Assembly: GCA_041485125.1 (NCBI GenBank)
Contig: JBGPIT010000037.1
Span: 1-22,973, forward strand
Origin: JBGPIT01 sp041485125
GTDB lineage: Bacteria > Desulfobacterota > Binatia > UTPRO1
Direction of reading: 5' to 3'
Length of the DNA stretch: 22,973 bases
Shown: piece after piece, positions 22,876 through 22,973 of the stretch
How positions within the stretch are numbered: the stretch's first letter is position 1
How the letters are laid out: every line of letters begins with the position of its first letter
Notes under the pieces: model-generated
What the model was told of the DNA's origin: nothing
The model's database searches: none
What the model saw: only the letters and a program-made list of their open reading frames with translations
Translations under genes and position numbers: made by a program

Positions 22876-22973
22876 ATGACGACCCGCATGATGCCTTCCG
22901 CCGCTTCGCGCCGTGCCGGCGCAGAGAGCGAGAGCCCCAAACACCCACTCGCCGGACAAGAGCTGAACGGCGC
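22876..22973 (+). CDS. Unidentified gene, N-terminal fragment (window edge)
   Basis: An open frame from an ATG at 22876 to the end of the window (32 codons) without a stop, preceded by AAGGAG with an ideal 6-base spacing. The visible protein starts MTTRMMPSAASRRAGAESES and continues PKHPLAGQELNG; I do not recognise a family from so little. The strong ribosome binding site is the main argument that it is real. Confidence 0.5.
   Translation, partial: MTTRMMPSAASRRAGAESESPKHPLAGQELNG

Noticed and set aside
22774..22959. 61-codon minus-strand open frame near the right edge
   Set aside because: No ribosome binding site or recognisable family, and it overlaps the better supported plus-strand start at 22876.
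1..22973. Mobile elements, CRISPR arrays, tRNA or rRNA genes
   Set aside because: No transposase, integrase, direct-repeat array, tRNA-like cloverleaf or rRNA segment was seen by eye; a tRNA or repeat scan would be needed to exclude subtle cases.

Overview
The window looks like a chromosomal segment of a high-GC Gram-negative bacterium. Base composition is visibly strongly GC-rich (not counted). The Gram-negative envelope is shown by a TonB-dependent outer-membrane receptor, a TonB protein, a periplasmic binding protein and a predicted lipoprotein. The gene set would fit deltaproteobacteria-like or other environmental high-GC lineages (Myxococcota, Binatota and similar), but I cannot fix the taxon from sequence alone. 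Almost all of it is densely packed minus-strand coding sequence.

Region 1 (1-7258, minus strand) is a respiratory complex I operon in transcription order nuoA-B-C-D-H-[SDR]-I-J-K-L, with nuoL cut by the window edge. The NADH-input genes nuoE, nuoF and nuoG, which in many bacteria sit between nuoD and nuoH, are absent here: nuoD and nuoH overlap by 4 bases. A short-chain dehydrogenase/reductase of the SDR16C/retinol-dehydrogenase-like type is inserted between nuoH and nuoI. A 198-bp gap with a perfect 11-bp inverted repeat separates nuoI from nuoJ. A candidate nuo promoter lies in the 151-bp gap upstream of nuoA.

Region 2 (7410-21531, minus strand) is one continuous cobalamin operon. A sigma70-like promoter and a well-conserved cobalamin riboswitch are followed by tonB, btuB, cobB(cbiA), btuF, btuC, cbiZ, cobU, cobT, cbiB, cobD, cobQ(cbiP), cobS and a btuD-like ATPase. 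Gene junctions are mostly overlapping stop/start codons (GTGA or ATGA), implying translational coupling. Together the genes take corrinoid across the outer membrane (BtuB/TonB), capture it in the periplasm (BtuF) and import it (BtuC/BtuD). CbiZ can strip the lower ligand arm of imported corrinoids. The rest amidate the ring (CobB, CobQ) and rebuild the nucleotide loop (CobD, CbiB, CobU, CobT, CobS). No corrin-ring synthesis gene, corrinoid adenosyltransferase or alpha-ribazole phosphatase is in the window.

Region 3 (21532-22973, plus strand) is divergent. It holds a predicted lipoprotein with seven Asp-box (BNR/Ycf48-like) repeats, then about 100 bases without a gene, then the first 32 codons of an unidentified gene with a strong ribosome binding site. 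Nothing in the window looks like a mobile element, tRNA, rRNA or CRISPR array.
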